A DNA stretch of 31,151 nt from assembly GCA_048213135.1 (NCBI GenBank), contig PS015146.1, forward strand, positions 1 through 31,151, given 5' to 3'. This DNA comes from Reclinomonas americana ATCC 50394 (lineage: Eukaryota; Jakobida; Jakobea; Jakobida). A model generated the notes under the pieces. It worked only from the letters and a program-made list of their open reading frames with translations. It was not told the origin of the DNA and did not search any database. Numbering within the stretch: the stretch's first letter is position 1; the number at the start of each line of letters is the position of its first letter. Below are positions 12,101 to 20,835 of this stretch, piece after piece. Both the position numbers and the translations under genes were made by a program.

Positions 12101-15100
12101 AGGGGACAGTGGAAAGAAGAGGAAACAATGAGAGGGCGAAGTGAGACAAATAGGAAGAGAGGCTGAAACGAGAGGGCGAAGGGCGAAGAGAGAGAGAGAG
12201 AGACAAACAAAGAGAAAAGGACACACACAATGGATGGACAAGAATAGAAAAAACACACATTCAGGAGGATGCAAGCAGACAGAGAGACGGAGGGTAAGCA
12301 AACTAACCGCTAATAGTCAGCGTGGTTTGCTGCTGGACGTTGACAACCGCGGGCGAGAGACCGAGGAGCAGAGGAGTCACGGTGAATACGCCGCTGCTGA
12401 CGGCCGTGAAATCGGATGTGTCGCTGTCGCTGTTCACATGCAGAGTTAGAGATTTCATACTCGTGGTCGCCAAGCAATCGTCCCCACTCTCACGCAACGA
12501 TATGCACCACCGGAAGGTACCCACTGCGCTGGCAACCACCGACACGGTCGTGGTCAGCGAGTCCATATTGTTAAAGTCGCTCAGCGAGACCTGCACGGGT
12601 GCGGTGAGTGGCGCTGATTCGCAGGAGCAACATGCCAAGACCGAATGGCGAACCGAAGAATGCGCGCTGGCGGCGCAGGTGTCCGTAGCCGCCACGACTT
12701 TCAGCCGATCGGTCGGCGTCAGGCCAAAGCCGGCGATGGTGACGGTGGTGAGCTCGGTAACAGGGAAGACATTCGGCGTGGCGGATTTCGTGCCCTACGA
12801 AGTGAAGATGAATGAGCGGCCTCTCTTTCTCTGCGTGATAATGACGGGAGCTCGCGACGCACCCGGAAGACAACGACACCAGCCGTGGCCCACGTCATAC
12901 CCACGCTGAACCTGCACACGAAATGGATGGCTAAGCAGGGGCGAGGCGCGAGATCACACAGGGCGGGTCCTCACGCAACTTGATGCACACCACGTGCTGG
13001 CCAGCCGCAGAACCAGTTACCGACACGGTTGTCAGGGTGCCGTCGGGGAGAGTCGTCCGGTCCGCCGCCACCGCCACCGTCGGCGACATGACGGCGTCGT
13101 CGGAGCAGGTGGAGGGGGAGTCGATGATGCGGATGACATCAGAGGACGACAGCCCGACACCTGTGAAGGATCGCCGATGAGCTGTGTGGAGAAGTATGCA
13201 ATGAGGCAGTCGCTTGGCTGACCTCCCACGTGCACGACCGTCTTTTCGCCAATGTAGAGCGTCGTCGGTTTGAGGGAGGTGATGATCGGGAGGACGGTGA
13301 AGGTGCCGCTGACGACTTTTTCGTACGCAGATGTGCCGTCGATTCTGTGGAAAAGATGGGCGAAGGGGGAGGGTGAGGGGACGGGGAGTGGCAAAGGGGA
13401 GAGGGGAGAGAGAAAGATGGGAGAAGGAGGACAAGGCTGAAAGGGGAGTCGTGAGGGAGAGACAGAGGGTGAGAGAGGGAGAATGGGAGGAGGGAGAATG
13501 AGGAAGAAAAATAAAGCTGGAGGAGAAGGTGGATAGGACAGGCGTGGGAGATGGGCCAACGACGAGCAGGAGAGATGAGAGGTGCATGAGAGAGAGACGG
13601 AGAAGGAGGACAAGGCTAAGAGGAGAGAGGAGGGCAATGTAGCGAGAGAGAGGGAGGGAGAATGGGAAGAGGGAGAATGGGAGGAGGGAGAATGAGGAAA
13701 AGAGAAGCTGGAGGAGAAGGTGGATAGGATAGGCGTGGGAGACCGGCCAACGACGAGCAGGAGAGATGAGAGGTGCATGAGAGAGAGAAAGAAAAGAAAG
13801 AGAGACCTGAACGGCGATTGCGACCAAGTGAGAGAGGCATCGAGAGGGGAGAACTTTTGGGCTTCTTGCTCTACTGGCGTGCGTTTCTCTTTGTCTCTCT
13901 CTCCCCATCTTTGACCAGAGGAAGATGAAGTGAGAAACACTGCAAGGGGGAGAATGGTAGAAGGGATATGGAGAGGGGGAGAAGAAAGGGTAGGAGGAAA
14001 AGAGAGACACGAGAACGTGAGAGACAGTCATATACATGAAGTGGGGGAGGGCACGATGTCAGCAAAGTGTACAATTCGCGCCTGCGAGTTATGAAGATAT
14101 ACGAAAGGAATAAAGAACTGGGAGAGGTAGGCAGGGCGCAAGATAAGAGGACTGAGTGCAAGATTTTTGCGTTGCAGGCATGAGAGAGAGCACACAGAAA
14201 GCGGCACAGAGTGTGGCGTAGAGACACGTGACCACAGCCTATCAACGCAACGATGTGCACCACATGAAGTCTCCGACGGCACTGGCGGTCACGGAGAGGG
14301 TGACCACCTGATGACCAGACAAATGTGAGCTGGTCACGACAACCTGCGCACACACCTAATAGTGAACACAGTGTGACTGCACGCACACAGTCAGTCGTTC
14401 ACACACCGATGAGGACGCCGCGGCGGCGCACGCCTGTGCGTCGTCCGACAACGGCACAGCTTTGAAGGTGTCTTTCGAACCCAGCACGAACCCAGCAACG
14501 GTCACTTCGACCGGACTGAGCATTGCGAACGTTGTCGGTGTGGCCGAGGTGGTACCCTGCGTGCACGACGCGTGAGAAGGTGTGTGTGTGTGTGGAGGAA
14601 CAAGATCACACTGTGCGAAGCATACGGTACCTGTACATACACAACTCCATTTGGCGCAGGAACCGCCTCGCTGACGAACTCGAATCTGTACGCGCGTGGT
14701 TGGTGGCGTGCCAGCTTGTGATCTCAAAGTCAACACCACGCAACAGAATGCAGATTTGGAAGCCGCCGGCCGAACTGCCAGCTTGTACTTGCACGTGGAA
14801 TTCGGATATGCTCACATACTCAGCCGGGCCATCAGCCACCGCATACAGTGGTGTCTTGGCCGCTTGGTCGCAGGCGACGCCCGCGGGAACGGCAAATGCT
14901 CTGTCGTTGGACACCAAGGACCCTCCTGCAGATGATTTTCACTGCCAGTCAGCAAGGAGAAGAATGACCAGCGGGGGAACTCTCGCGCACCAACTACTGT
15001 TAGGGTGGCCACGGCATTGCGATCAAAGTAGATCGGTTGCACGCTGAACACTGAACCGCTCACCACAAACGGGCCGCCAGGGACCGGAAAGAAGATACCC

Positions 15101-17450
15101 ACTCCTTGGTATCTGTGCGTGTGTCAGTGCAGGCTCTTTCCCTGGTTATTATGCTCAGCCGCCACTCAACTGCACACAGAGAATGAACTGGCCGCGCATG
15201 TGCGACGACACTACCAGCTGCAGTGAGTCACCGCCTCCAGTGGCGTTGACAATCGTCGGCTCGTCAAAGCCGTCAGCCGTCGGTGAGGAGTTGCAGTCGT
15301 CGCCGTTGTTGATGACGCGGAAGTGGTCGAAGAAGCCGATCTGGGAGCCTGGTGGATTAAAAGGAAAGGGAAGAATGAGGGGGGAATAAAGGGGAACGAG
15401 GGGGGGGGGGGGTAAGGCCGAGTGAACAAAGCGGGAGACAAGAGGTGGGAGGAAAGTTTGCGGATATGAGTGGGTGACAGCGAAGTGGGCAAAAAAGGAA
15501 ACGAGGGCAACAACGCGAAGAGGAGAACGGATGAGAAATGACGTGAGACAGGAAGAAGGAGTCGTGAGATGAAAAATGGAAGAGGAGCAAGGTCGGATGA
15601 AAATAACGAGAGAGTAGAGGTTGGAGGAAAAGTGAGATGAGGACGGGATGCTTGGCACCTGCACGGGTGAGAAACGTGGCGAGGCTGAGAAATGCGGAAG
15701 GGAGATACTGAAAAAAGGAGAAACCACCGGCGAGCATTCGGTGAGTAGTTCAAGAGAAGCGGCAAAATGGTGAGACAGACAGAGGAACCCCGCAAACGAA
15801 ATGACAGCGATTAGAATGGAGAATGTCCCCAATCGCTCATCACCGCACTCACCAGTCAAAGTGATTCTATCGAGCGAAAATGCACGAATAACGGTGGGCG
15901 CGAACGAGAACACCGATCCGCATCCACCTGTCGAGCGTGTGTGTCAGTGAGCAGCAACATGCGCGGGGTGACGAAAGATACCAGTGCGCGAACCCTGCAG
16001 ACAAGAGTGAGTTCAAGAGACCCATGAATCCAAGAGTGTGGTCAATAGCGCGCAACTGAGGCCACGAGGATGCCCTGACCCGCCGGCGGGCTCACATAGT
16101 CGTCGGTGCTGCGGGAAACGATCAGCACATGACCTCACGCACTGGATACAGAAGGCTCGCACGCAACAAGAGGCAGAGCTTGTATGTGCCGCCACATGAA
16201 ATCAACAACGTCATTGTCATCGAGGTGCCGTCGTCGGCAAACACAGGCGTGTCGTTTTGGATGCCGCCGAGGATTTCATTGTCAGAGCACGCAGTGCTTG
16301 GGTCCACAAAGTAGATGTATATCGCCTCGGGGTCGATCACGTCGGCGAGGAAGTCGGTGCCTGTGAGGAGCGGGAAGGGAATGGGGGATGGTGGGGCAAA
16401 GTGAGAAAGAAGTGAAGTGGGAGGAGAGAGAGAAAACACGGAATTAACAGGGGGAGAGGAGTTGAAAGAGGTGAGAGTAAGGGAAAAGAGGAAGAGCGGG
16501 AGGCCACCGGGACGCATGGAAGAAAAACAAGGAGGTGGAGTAAGGGAGCCACCGGGAGGCATGGAAGAAACAGGGGACAGGAATTGAATGAGGTGAGAGT
16601 AAGGGAGAAGAGGAAGAGAGGGGAGGCCAACAGGGGTGCAGGCAGACGAATACCAGCACCAAATACAGTCAAGCAGTCAAAAAACAGACGAGCGACACCC
16701 AGATCCTCCCAGACACCCCTGTTTGTCACAGTGACGTACCGGAGACGGTCAACACTGTCGGCACATTGACGGAGAACTGCGTCGGTGAAGTGCTCGAGAT
16801 GGCTGCAAAATCATCCGAGAAACAATGCACAGTGAGCGAGAGAGAGAGAGAGGGCCAGCAGCAAGAACGATGAGCAATGAGAGTAACTCTGCAGCGTCCA
16901 ACAACCGCACACAACCGGGGCGAAAAAAACAAACAAGCAATCAAACCAGTAAGTACGAAGGCGGAGAAGAAGGCGAGGGGCTCACAGACACAAGAACGGC
17001 ATGCAAATGCATTCACACGGGCAGTGTAAGCTGCATGGATTCACTCGCTCTCTCTCTCTCACACACATTCTCATACACACACGCACATGCACGCAATCAC
17101 ATTTTCCTACGTCCAAGCAGTGCATTCAAACACACTCACTCTCTCTCCCTCCCTCACTTCTCTCTCTTTCCCTCCCTCACTTCTCTCACACGCACACTCT
17201 CTAACACACACACACACACTCTCTCTCTCTCTCTCTCTCTCTCGTGATCACACATTCTTCGTACGCAAAAGACACAAAAACGGGTAGCATGCAACACACT
17301 CACTCTCTTTCCCTCCCTCCCTCTCTTCTCTCTCTCTCTCTCACACACACTCACACACACACACACACTCACTCACTCACTCACTCAACTAACCAGCAAA
17401 CATGCATGAATAAACAAAGACTCTCTCCCTTTTCTCCCTCTCTCTCCATA

Positions 17451-17503
<53 letters not shown>

Positions 17504-17634
17504 CAAACCTGAGCAGCAGCGACCTCGAATAATGCCACCAGCACAATCACCAAAAATGGCACAGAAACGACTCTTCTCACTCTCCTTCTTTGCAGCAGCG
17601 ATGCTGAGGACTCCACGAATCCACCACCAAACAT
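2327..17634 (-). CDS. Giant multi-exon surface protein with 19 Ig-like (IPT/TIG-resembling) modules
   Basis: I traced 46 exons from the ATG at 17634 to 3444, plus the last exon after the 3114-3395 gap, ending TGA at 2327; at least 2,280 residues. Order: signal peptide, 19 tandem modules of about 100 residues, a missing segment (gap) that probably holds the membrane helix, and an acidic tail. Each module follows a pattern: an opening strand near SLSP, then T-V-x-G-x-G-L-x-x-x-D, a conserved Cys, and an end like Y-x-V-C-I-K. The Cys pair suggests one disulfide per module. The layout resembles IPT/TIG or Ig-like folds, but no family is certain. Exon phases agree everywhere except between exon 1 (17509) and exon 2 (16802), where 3n+1 nt are missing. 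Function unknown; extracellular adhesion or recognition is inferred from signal peptide and repeats. Exon positions are in the sub-entries. Confidence 0.82.
3114..3395. other. Assembly gap (282 N)
   Basis: Unknown bases inside the giant gene, next to a GA microsatellite at 3396-3412. The end of one intron, at least one exon junction and probably the membrane segment are missing. Confidence 0.95.
3444..5679 (-). other. Giant gene, modules 17-19 and membrane-proximal exon
   Basis: Exons: 5679-5530, 5458-5354, 4580-4472, 4406-4314, 4234-4071, 4002-3924, 3848-3690, 3619-3444. Module ends read YVLCVS, NYV+VCIR and RMCIK. Module 17 carries a Ser-rich stretch and lacks the usual first Cys position. 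The last exon continues past RMCIK into FAGTTEYVAV and ends before GTATGT at 3443; the next exon start lies in the N-gap. Confidence 0.75.
4581..5353 (-). repeat. Long pyrimidine-rich intron with internal duplications
   Basis: 773-nt intron of the giant gene. Next to the acceptor (4590-4705) the sense strand is almost only C and T. Further in, the plus-strand string CCAACTGCTCACTTGCCAAG occurs at about 4897 and 5167, and diverged GAGACACAA...CACAGGGAGAG blocks recur near 4990 and 5105. Confidence 0.7.
5739..8225 (-). other. Giant gene, modules 13-16
   Basis: Exons: 8225-8164, 8099-7823 (module 13); 7753-7698, 7620-7422, 7345-7242 (module 14, end QLCVR); 7180-7035, 6954-6883, 6811-6727 (module 15, end FIMCIE); 6129-5993, 5909-5739 (module 16, end YIVCYR). 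From module 14 on, the module-end intron is absent and introns sit elsewhere; donors also shift towards GTGCGT, GTGCTG and GTACTG. Confidence 0.75.
6325..6600 (-). repeat. Tandem duplication of about 145 bp in an intron
   Basis: Within the 597-nt intron 6726-6130 a near-identical 65-bp block (about 6340-6405 and 6485-6550; it contains GATGCATGAGGATCAAGGAC) occurs twice, followed both times by GAGGAGAAAGTGGCCCCA. This is a recent local duplication. Confidence 0.8.
8425..8575 (-). repeat. Diverged direct repeat in an intron
   Basis: Two copies of a block of about 75 bp in intron 8603-8226. Both contain AACAATCAA(T/C)GGGCG and GATGGCAGCGC, at about 8440 and 8520. No gene is seen in this intron. 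Confidence 0.65.
8604..11040 (-). other. Giant gene, modules 9-12
   Basis: Exons: 11040-10982, 10919-10891, 10832-10706, 9974-9770, 9700-9252, 9188-9114, 9041-8973, 8781-8604. The 449-nt exon 9700-9252 runs uninterrupted from module 10 into module 11 through SVCIKLTDTSDYVQF, so it lacks the intron found at this point in most modules and confirms how the spliced copies should join. The 63-nt intron 9251-9189 is in frame and stop-free. Confidence 0.8.
9975..10705 (-). repeat. 731-nt pyrimidine-rich intron with short tandem repeats
   Basis: Between 9980 and 10250 the plus strand is almost pure purine, built from variants of GGGAAGAGG, GGGAAAGA and GGGAAGGGCGGAAGG. Read on the gene's strand it is a C/T tract leading into the acceptor at 9975. 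Long Ser/Pro/Leu frames across it are artefacts of this composition. Confidence 0.8.
11122..13344 (-). other. Giant gene, modules 5-8
   Basis: Exons: 13344-13223, 13160-12980 (module 5); 12911-12863, 12794-12499 (module 6); 12429-12308, 11725-11545 (module 7); 11477-11435, 11351-11122 (module 8). Typical lines are GVGLSSSDVIRIIDSPSTC and GVGLSPNDTCLVVDDGVTC, with ends VVCIK, RWCIS, SVCIK and PLCIS. All four ends carry a phase-2 GTTGCG donor. Module 6 has a Cys-richer insert (about 12,640-12,590). Confidence 0.8.
11726..12307 (-). repeat. 582-nt pyrimidine-rich intron
   Basis: Plus-strand GGGGAAAGGGGG-type runs (11740-11960) near the acceptor, then a mixed GA-rich part with GAGAGAGAGAGA near 12190. 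No coding signal apart from low-complexity frames. Confidence 0.75.
13421..13800 (-). repeat. Tandem duplication of about 185 bp in the longest intron
   Basis: Within intron 14251-13345 (907 nt) a block containing GGAGAAGGTGGATAGGA, then CCAACGACGAGCAGGAGAG and GAGGTGCATGAGAGAGAGA, occurs twice (about 13517-13600 and 13708-13790). GAGAAGGAGGACAAGGCT also recurs at about 13421 and 13600. Confidence 0.8.
14252..16802 (-). other. Giant gene, modules 1-4
   Basis: Exons, 5' to 3': 16802-16740 and 16360-16168 (module 1); 16108-16057, microexon 15994-15982, 15927-15853, 15348-15171 (module 2); 15112-14991, 14925-14745 (module 3); 14685-14631, 14556-14407, 14343-14252 (module 4). Module ends read KLCLF, FILCVQ, FQICIL and FMWCTS across the splice. 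Each module end is cut by a phase-2 intron starting GTTGCG or GTTGAG. The G-strand motif is cut by a phase-1 intron in modules 1-3. Confidence 0.75.
16465..16630 (-). repeat. Direct repeat in intron 16739-16361
   Basis: GAGGTGAGAGTAAGGGA followed by AAGAGGAAGAG occurs at about 16468 and 16590, and GCCACCGGGA(C/G)GCATGGAAG at about 16503 and 16550. This indicates partly overlapping local duplications. Confidence 0.7.
17509..17634 (-). other. Exon 1 of the giant gene: signal peptide
   Basis: 42 codons, starting at the ATG at 17634. A basic stretch (RRRVRR) precedes the hydrophobic core VSVPFLVIVLVALF, with a likely cleavage around VAAAQ. The exon ends CAG before GTTTGTGTG at 17508. The next identified exon starts at 16802 in a phase that does not fit, so a small exon of 3n+1 nt in 16803-17508 is probably missing from my model. 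Confidence 0.75.
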
Positions 17635-18052
17635 CACTGTGTGTGCGTAGAAAGAGAGTGTGAGAGAGATGCGGTGTCGGTCGGAGTCCGTCGTGTTCGA
17701 GCATGACTAAATTTTTGACTGCACAGTCACACATCTCTGGCTTTTGACTGCATCTCGCGTGCATGTGCGTGTGACGTGTCTCTCTCTGTCTCTCCATTCA
17801 CTCCATCTCTCTCTCACACACACACACTCTGTCTCTCTGTCTGTGTGTGTGTGTGTGTGGGAATACAAAACAGGTGAGTGCGTGAGTGTGCGACACCCAA
17901 TGCACGCACTCTGTGTGCGTCATTGTGTGTGTGTGCGCGTGTTTGTGTGTGTGCGTGTGCATCTTTCTGCTGCATGTATGCATGTGCGTCTGCTTGTGTG
18001 TGTCAGAGCGTGGGGGGTGTCGACCTTTGCTCACCAATGCAAATGACCAAAA

Positions 18053-18199
18053 ATGCCTCCCAAAATCCGAACATCGGACGTCCAAAAAGCAAAAACCCGA
18101 CAAAGTTTGCGCGTGTCAGCAGCGGTCTTGATGGCCAGCGCGCAAGGTCTCTCGACAACAACAACTCATTCACCAGCAAAGAGGCAACAGCTGTCTTGA
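18053..18199 (+). other. Possible first exon of an unknown plus-strand gene
   Basis: An ATG followed by MPPKIRTSDVQKAKTRQ is basic and start-like. The frame is 48 codons, then TGA, and could instead splice at AQ/GTCTCT (about 18145). The other plus frame is also open up to the 20-N gap and beyond it. No homology recognised; chance is quite possible. Confidence 0.2.
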
Positions 18200-18528
18200 T
18201 GACCAGGTTCAACCGTATCCAAAACAGCAACACAGACACCAATCNNNNNNNNNNNNNNNNNNNNAAACAATTAAATTTGTCGAAGCTCCGAGAGATCATG
18301 ATGGTTGGACTTGGTGTTGCAATTGATCAATTGATGTCTTGGATACGGCTGATCTTGTTGTATTTCTCAGTGAAGTTTCTATTATTATTATTATTGTTCA
18401 TCCAAGACAGCTTCTGTTTGTTTGTTTGTGAATGAATTGTTGTCGTTGTTGTCGTATCGCTGCACTTCTGCATTCTCTCACGTTACAGCTGGAATTATGG
18501 TTCATAACGCGACTCTTTACCGCGTTGT

Positions 18529-18572
18529 TCATTGCCAGAATCCGTGAGGCTCATTGCCAGAATCCGTGAGGC
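18529..18572. repeat. Perfect 22-bp tandem duplication
   Basis: The unit, starting TCATTGCCAGAATCCGTGAG, occurs twice without a mismatch (18529-18550, 18551-18572), about 70 bp downstream of the EGF gene's stop codon. Confidence 0.9.
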
Positions 18573-18640
18573 ACCACCGAGTGGGGCGTCACGCCATTTT
18601 CAGAAGAGAGAGAGAGAGAGGGGTACACCCCGCGCACCGC

Positions 18641-20835
18641 CTACTTGCAGTTCTCCTCCTCGCTGCAGTTGGCGCCGATGAATCCCATGTCGCACACGCA
18701 GCCGCCCCTGGCGTCGCAGTTGCCGTGGTTGGAGCACGTCACCTGGCGCAGGCAGTTGTTGTTGCAGAGCGTGCCGAAGAAGTCACCAGTGCAGCTGCAG
18801 GAGCCCGTGGCGGCGCATGTGCCGTTGCCGGAGCAAATCGCCGTCGTGCACTTGACGTTGCACGAGGGGCCGTAGAAGTTGGCATCACAGCTGCAGGCGC
18901 CCGTGCTGCTGCACTGACCGCGGCCAGAGCACTTGGTCTGCGCGACGCACGACACGTCGCATGCGGCTCCGTACCACGGGTTGAAGCACTCGCAGCTGCC
19001 GTCGGTGCCGTTGCAGGTGCCGTGGCCGGTGCAGGTGGTCGACGCCAGGCAGTACTTGCTGCAGTCCGACTTGTAGTAGTTGCTGTTGCAGCTGCAGTTG
19101 CCGTTCGAGTCGCACGAGCCGTTGCCGCTGCAGGTGGAGGAGGCCTCGCAGAACTTGTCGCAGTTGGCACCATAGTAGTTGGTGGCGCACTCGTTGCAGT
19201 TGGTGCCGACCCAGTTGCCCGAGCACACGCACTGACCGCTGGTGTTGCAGGTACCATGGTCGTTGCAGGTGATGCAGGCCTCGCAGTAGGTGCCGCAGTT
19301 GGTACCATAGTAGTTGGGTTCGCACTTGCAGTTGCCCGAGTCGTCGCACGTGCCGTTGCCGCTGCAGGTGGTCGAGGCCTTGCAGTACTTGTCGCAGTTG
19401 GCACCGTAGTAGTCGGTGGCGCACTCGTCGCAGTTGGCACCAGCCCAGTTGCCCGAGCACACGCAGTGGCCGTTGCTGTCGCACGCGCCGTGATTGCTGC
19501 ACGTGGTGCAGTCCTCGCAGTAGGTGGCGCAGTTGGCGCCATATTGGTGGGAGTTGCACTGGCAGTTGCCCGAGTCGTCGCACGTGCCCTTGCCGCTGCA
19601 GGTGGTCGAGGCCTAAGTGCACCAAAGATACGATGAGTGATGAGTGATTCTAACGAAGCGAGCGTGTCTCTTCTCCCGAGCGTACACACCAGGCAGTACT
19701 TGTCGCAGTTGGCGCCAAAGTAGTCGGGCGCGCACTGGTTGCAGCTAGCGCCGGTCCAGTTCACGCTGCACTGGCACGAGCCGTCGCTGTTGCAGGTGCC
19801 GTGGCCGGAGCAAGTGGTCGAGGCTTGGCAGTTCTGCGAGCAGTTGGCGCCGAACCAGCCGCTGTCGCAGTTGCAGGAGCCAGACGAGCTGCACGAGCCG
19901 TGGTTCGAGCAGGAGACGACCGGGTGGCAGGTGCAGAAGGGGCCGGCCCAGCTGTGAGGAGGAGGGAGGGGAAGGCGGCGTGAGAAGGGGGGAAGGAGAG
20001 GGGGGAAAGAGGGGGTAGAGAGGGGGGGAAGGAGAGAGAGGAGAAGGGGGAAGGGGGGAAAAAAGGAAAGAGAGGGGGGGAAGGAGAGGGGTGAAGGAGA
20101 AGGGGGAAACACGGAATGGACAGGGGAGAAGGGAGAGAAGGGGGAGAAGGGGGATACAGAGCCGAGGAGGAGAGGGAATAGAGGCGAGGAGGAGAGGGAA
20201 TAGGAGAGAGAAAGAAGAGGTAACAGGCAACGATGGGAGACAGGCAGCGATGGGAGACAGGCAGCGATGGGAGACAGGCAGCGATGGGAGACAGACAACG
20301 AAGGGAGACAGGCATGCACAACGGGGGTAAGAAAGATGCCACGAGGGAAAGGAGGCTTGGAGGGCAAGCAGACGAGAGAATAGGAGCGAGGAAGGTCTTC
20401 TTCTCTCATGGAACAGGATGCAAGAACAATTGAACATCGGAGAAAGAGACAACTCGTTTCGAAGGTGGCAGATTCAAGCATTAACTCACTCAGCGCAGAC
20501 GTTGGTGCCGCCAATGTTGTAGCAGTTGCTGAAACATGTGCACTTGCCAGCTGAGCATGCACCCTGCGCGCAGAGAGAGAAAACTGAGTTTAGTCCCTCG
20601 AAACTGTTACAAATGCAACACGCAGCGGTGAAAAGAAAACGCAACATTCGTGTTACATGCGCCCGGGTTGTTGGAGCAGTCGCCACCTGTGTGCGAGAAA
20701 GCAGTGGAGTGAGTACGCTCAGCTGGCGAATATGTCCTTGTTTGCCAACGGTCAGACAAGTAGTCTCTCACCCTGGGCTCGTGCCGTGCTAACGAGAAGC
20801 ACAATACATACGAGGAACAGCGCAGTCTTCATCAT
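18641..20835 (-). CDS. Secreted protein with 11 EGF/laminin-EGF-like repeats
   Basis: Exons 20835-20772, 20686-20646, 20563-20490, 19951-19690 and 19612-18641 join without phase conflict into exactly 470 residues. Start MMKTALFLVCIVLLVSTARAQ is a classic signal peptide. A short Cys-rich linker (CSNNPGAC, CSAGKCTCFSNC) follows. Then come 11 repeats of the type C-S-G-N-G-T-C-x-x-x-G-x-C-x-C-x5-G-x-x-C-x-x-x-C. Repeats 2, 4 and 6 carry the extra CxxCA(P/T)(D/N)Y(F/Y)GANC segment typical of 8-Cys laminin-type EGF units. No membrane helix or GPI signal follows the last repeat (ends EEENCK), so it is probably soluble and extracellular, perhaps matrix- or adhesion-related (inference). Intron 2 starts GTTGCGTTTT. 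The alternative ATG at 20832 would remove only one residue. Confidence 0.92.
19952..20489 (-). repeat. Pyrimidine-rich intron of the EGF gene
   Basis: 538 nt. The part near the acceptor (19955-20150) is purine on the plus strand, hence C/T in the transcript. It contains the 17-bp tandem array described next. Confidence 0.8.
20226..20310. repeat. 17-bp tandem repeat, five units
   Basis: Unit GGCAGCGATGGGAGACA repeated five times with one to three differences in the first and last copies. Lies in the 538-nt intron of the EGF gene. Confidence 0.9.

Larger units (their letters stand above)
17635..18640. other. Intergenic region with microsatellites and a 20-N join
   Basis: Lies between the start of the giant gene and the stop of the EGF-repeat gene. 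17640-18010 holds CT, CA and GT tracts. 18245-18264 is a 20-N gap. 18265-18520 is clearly more AT-rich than the surroundings, with (ATT)5, (TTTG)4 and the palindrome CAATTGATCAATTG. A 22-bp duplication is listed separately. The giant gene's promoter should be near 17640-17900, but no element stands out. Confidence 0.6.

Noticed and set aside
2980-16168. KLR as a conserved peptide motif following VCI at module ends
   Set aside because: It is the translation of the intron start GTTGCG; stops follow at once in some copies, and splicing at GTTGCG gives the right phase everywhere.
18554-19636. Ala/Val-rich plus-strand frame of 360 codons
   Set aside because: Antisense shadow of the EGF-repeat exon; the minus strand shows the regular cysteine pattern.
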